Of a stretch of 15,644 bases of DNA, positions 14,532 to 15,644 are shown one piece after another (within the stretch, counting starts at the first letter, position 1; each line of letters opens with the position of its first letter). The translations under genes and the position numbers were made by a program. This stretch comes from an uncultured Clostridia bacterium (GTDB lineage Bacteria; Bacillota; Clostridia; Oscillospirales; Acutalibacteraceae). The stretch spans positions 1-15,644 of the forward strand of contig CALEIO010000048.1 in assembly GCA_937875885.1 (NCBI GenBank), given 5' to 3'. Below the pieces are notes generated by a model that saw only the letters and a program-made list of their open reading frames with translations, did not search any database and had not been told where the DNA came from.

Positions 14532-15644
14532 ATGAAGCACTCAAGCTTTCTGCACACAAAGACTTCTCACGATAGTGCATATCTGAGAAACTTCAGTGCA
14601 CAAGCGGCAGGCAGCAGACGACCTGCCCCTGCAAACAGCTCTGCACGTAAATCCCAGAGCAAGAAAAACTCAAGCATTTTTTACACAGGTCTCGGCATTG
14701 ATATGCCTTTCCTCATAATGGTACTGGTGCTTCTTGTAATCGGAATTCTGATGATGTTCTCGGCAAGCTATCCCGTAGCTTATGCAGAGCACAAGGGTGA
14801 CAGTTACTACTACCTGAAAAGACAGCTTTTCTTTGCTGTGTCAGGTGTGGGAATTATGATTTTTGCATCCTTCATACGCTACAATATCTACTATAAATTC
14901 GCAAAGATATTGATGGCGGTTTCTACCCTGGGTCTGGTTGTAGTTTTGCTGATGCCATCCTCAACAGGTATCCGCAGATGGATTTATTTTGGTTCTACTC
15001 CTTTCCAGGTTTCCGAGCTCAGTAAATTCTGCATTGTTGTATATCTTGCTTATGTTGCCACCAAGTATGCGGATAAAATGAAGTACCTTAAATACAGTTT
15101 TCTTCGCGGCGGTATAGTGTTTGTGGTTACAGCCTTTTTACTGTTGCTTGAACCCCACTACTCATGTATTGTAATCATCTTTTTCCTTGTACTTATTATG
15201 CTTTATCTGGGTGGTATGCCCTCAAAGTATTTCCTTATAATTTTCGGCGGTGCCGCATTTGCATTCATAATTGCCTGGTCAACAGGACTTCTGGGCTATG
15301 CTATGACACGAATGGACGGCTGGGGTCAGGCTCTTATCTACACCACAGACGAGATGTGGCAGACCACCTGGCAGACAAGAAATTCACTTTATGCTATCGG
15401 CTCCGGCGGACTTACAGGTCTTGGACTTGGTAATTCTCGTCAGAAATATCTCTATCTTCCCGAACCCCAGAACGACTTCGTTTTTGCTATTGTTTGCGAG
15501 GAACTTGGTCTTATTGGTGCAATCGGAATTCTGGCGATTTTTGCTCTGCTTGTGTGGAGAGGAATTTATGTTTCACAGCGTGCAGGCACAACATTCGGCA
15601 AACTGATCGGTTGCGGAATTTCTGCCCAGCTGGGACTTCAGGTT
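14532..15644 (+). CDS. ftsW: FtsW/RodA/SpoVE-family SEDS glycosyltransferase, 3'-truncated by the window
   Basis: SEDS proteins polymerise lipid II into glycan strands together with a class B PBP. The frame runs from the ATG at 14532 (AGGAGGG at 14520-14526) to the window end, giving 371 residues without a stop. A basic, Ser-rich cytoplasmic tail (about 1-56) precedes the first membrane helix (about 58-78). Recognisable motifs are FSASYPVAY, TGIRRWIYFG, FQVSELSK (159-165; usually QPSE), EPHYSC (207-212; usually QPDxG-like), RNSLYAIGSGGLTGLGLGNS, and LPEPQNDFVFAIVCEELGLIG with the essential Asp at 315. Position after mraY, with a cognate PBP upstream, favours FtsW over RodA; SpoVE remains possible. 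Confidence 0.93.
   Translation, partial: MKHSSFLHTKTSHDSAYLRNFSAQAAGSRRPAPANSSARKSQSKKNSSIFYTGLGIDMPFLIMVLVLLVIGILMMFSASYPVAYAEHKGDSYYYLKRQLFFAVSGVGIMIFASFIRYNIYYKFAKILMAVSTLGLVVVLLMPSSTGIRRWIYFGSTPFQVSELSKFCIVVYLAYVATKYADKMKYLKYSFLRGGIVFVVTAFLLLLEPHYSCIVIIFFLVLIMLYLGGMPSKYFLIIFGGAAFAFIIAWSTGLLGYAMTRMDGWGQALIYTTDEMWQTTWQTRNSLYAIGSGGLTGLGLGNSRQKYLYLPEPQNDFVFAIVCEELGLIGAIGILAIFALLVWRGIYVSQRAGTTFGKLIGCGISAQLGLQV

Noticed and set aside
1..15644. Mobile elements, CRISPR arrays, tRNA or riboswitches
   Set aside because: No transposase, integrase, terminal repeats, spaced palindromic repeats or tRNA-like folds were recognised; the only phased repeat is the mraZ array.

Overview
This window is a segment of housekeeping chromosome from a low-to-mid GC Gram-positive bacterium, most likely a gut-type clostridium (Oscillospiraceae/Ruminococcaceae-like). 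That placement is inferred from strong GGAGG-type ribosome binding sites, AGA-rich codon use, an HPr carrying both His15 and Ser46, BspA-type leucine-rich repeats, a PASTA-tailed class B PBP, and clostridial motif variants in FtsW and TrmD. Every recognised gene lies on the + strand. There is no sign of a mobile element, CRISPR array, tRNA or rRNA.

Region 1 (1-4371) is a modified ffh-rpsP-rimM-trmD translation and secretion operon. It holds the 3' part of ffh (SRP54), rpsP (S16), khpA (KH-domain RNA-binding protein), a strong terminator, a separately promoted membrane-anchored leucine-rich-repeat surface protein, then rimM and trmD. The rplS gene that usually follows trmD is not here.

Region 2 (4372-8477) has a near-consensus promoter driving ptsH (HPr) and a terminator. 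It continues with uvrC, rsmD, coaD and a 158-residue coiled-coil protein that resembles the mycobacterial septation factor SepIVA, and closes with another strong terminator.

Region 3 (8478-15644) is a division and cell wall (dcw) cluster: a sigma-A type promoter, a 10-bp-period repeat array that looks like the MraZ operator, mraZ, rsmH, an ftsL-like gene, a leader with two terminator-like hairpins, a class B PBP (FtsI/SpoVD type), a 146-residue Cys-rich protein, mraY, and a 3'-truncated ftsW. The Mur ligases murE, murF and murD are absent from their usual places. The 146-residue protein sits in the murE/murF slot and resembles the end of a Mur ligase ATPase domain without its P-loop.

Most of the window is familiar core biology. 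The items most worth a second look are the orphan Mur-ligase-like protein, the putative MraZ operator array, the SepIVA-like protein beside coaD, the surface protein inserted in the ribosome operon, and the tandem hairpins in front of the PBP gene.
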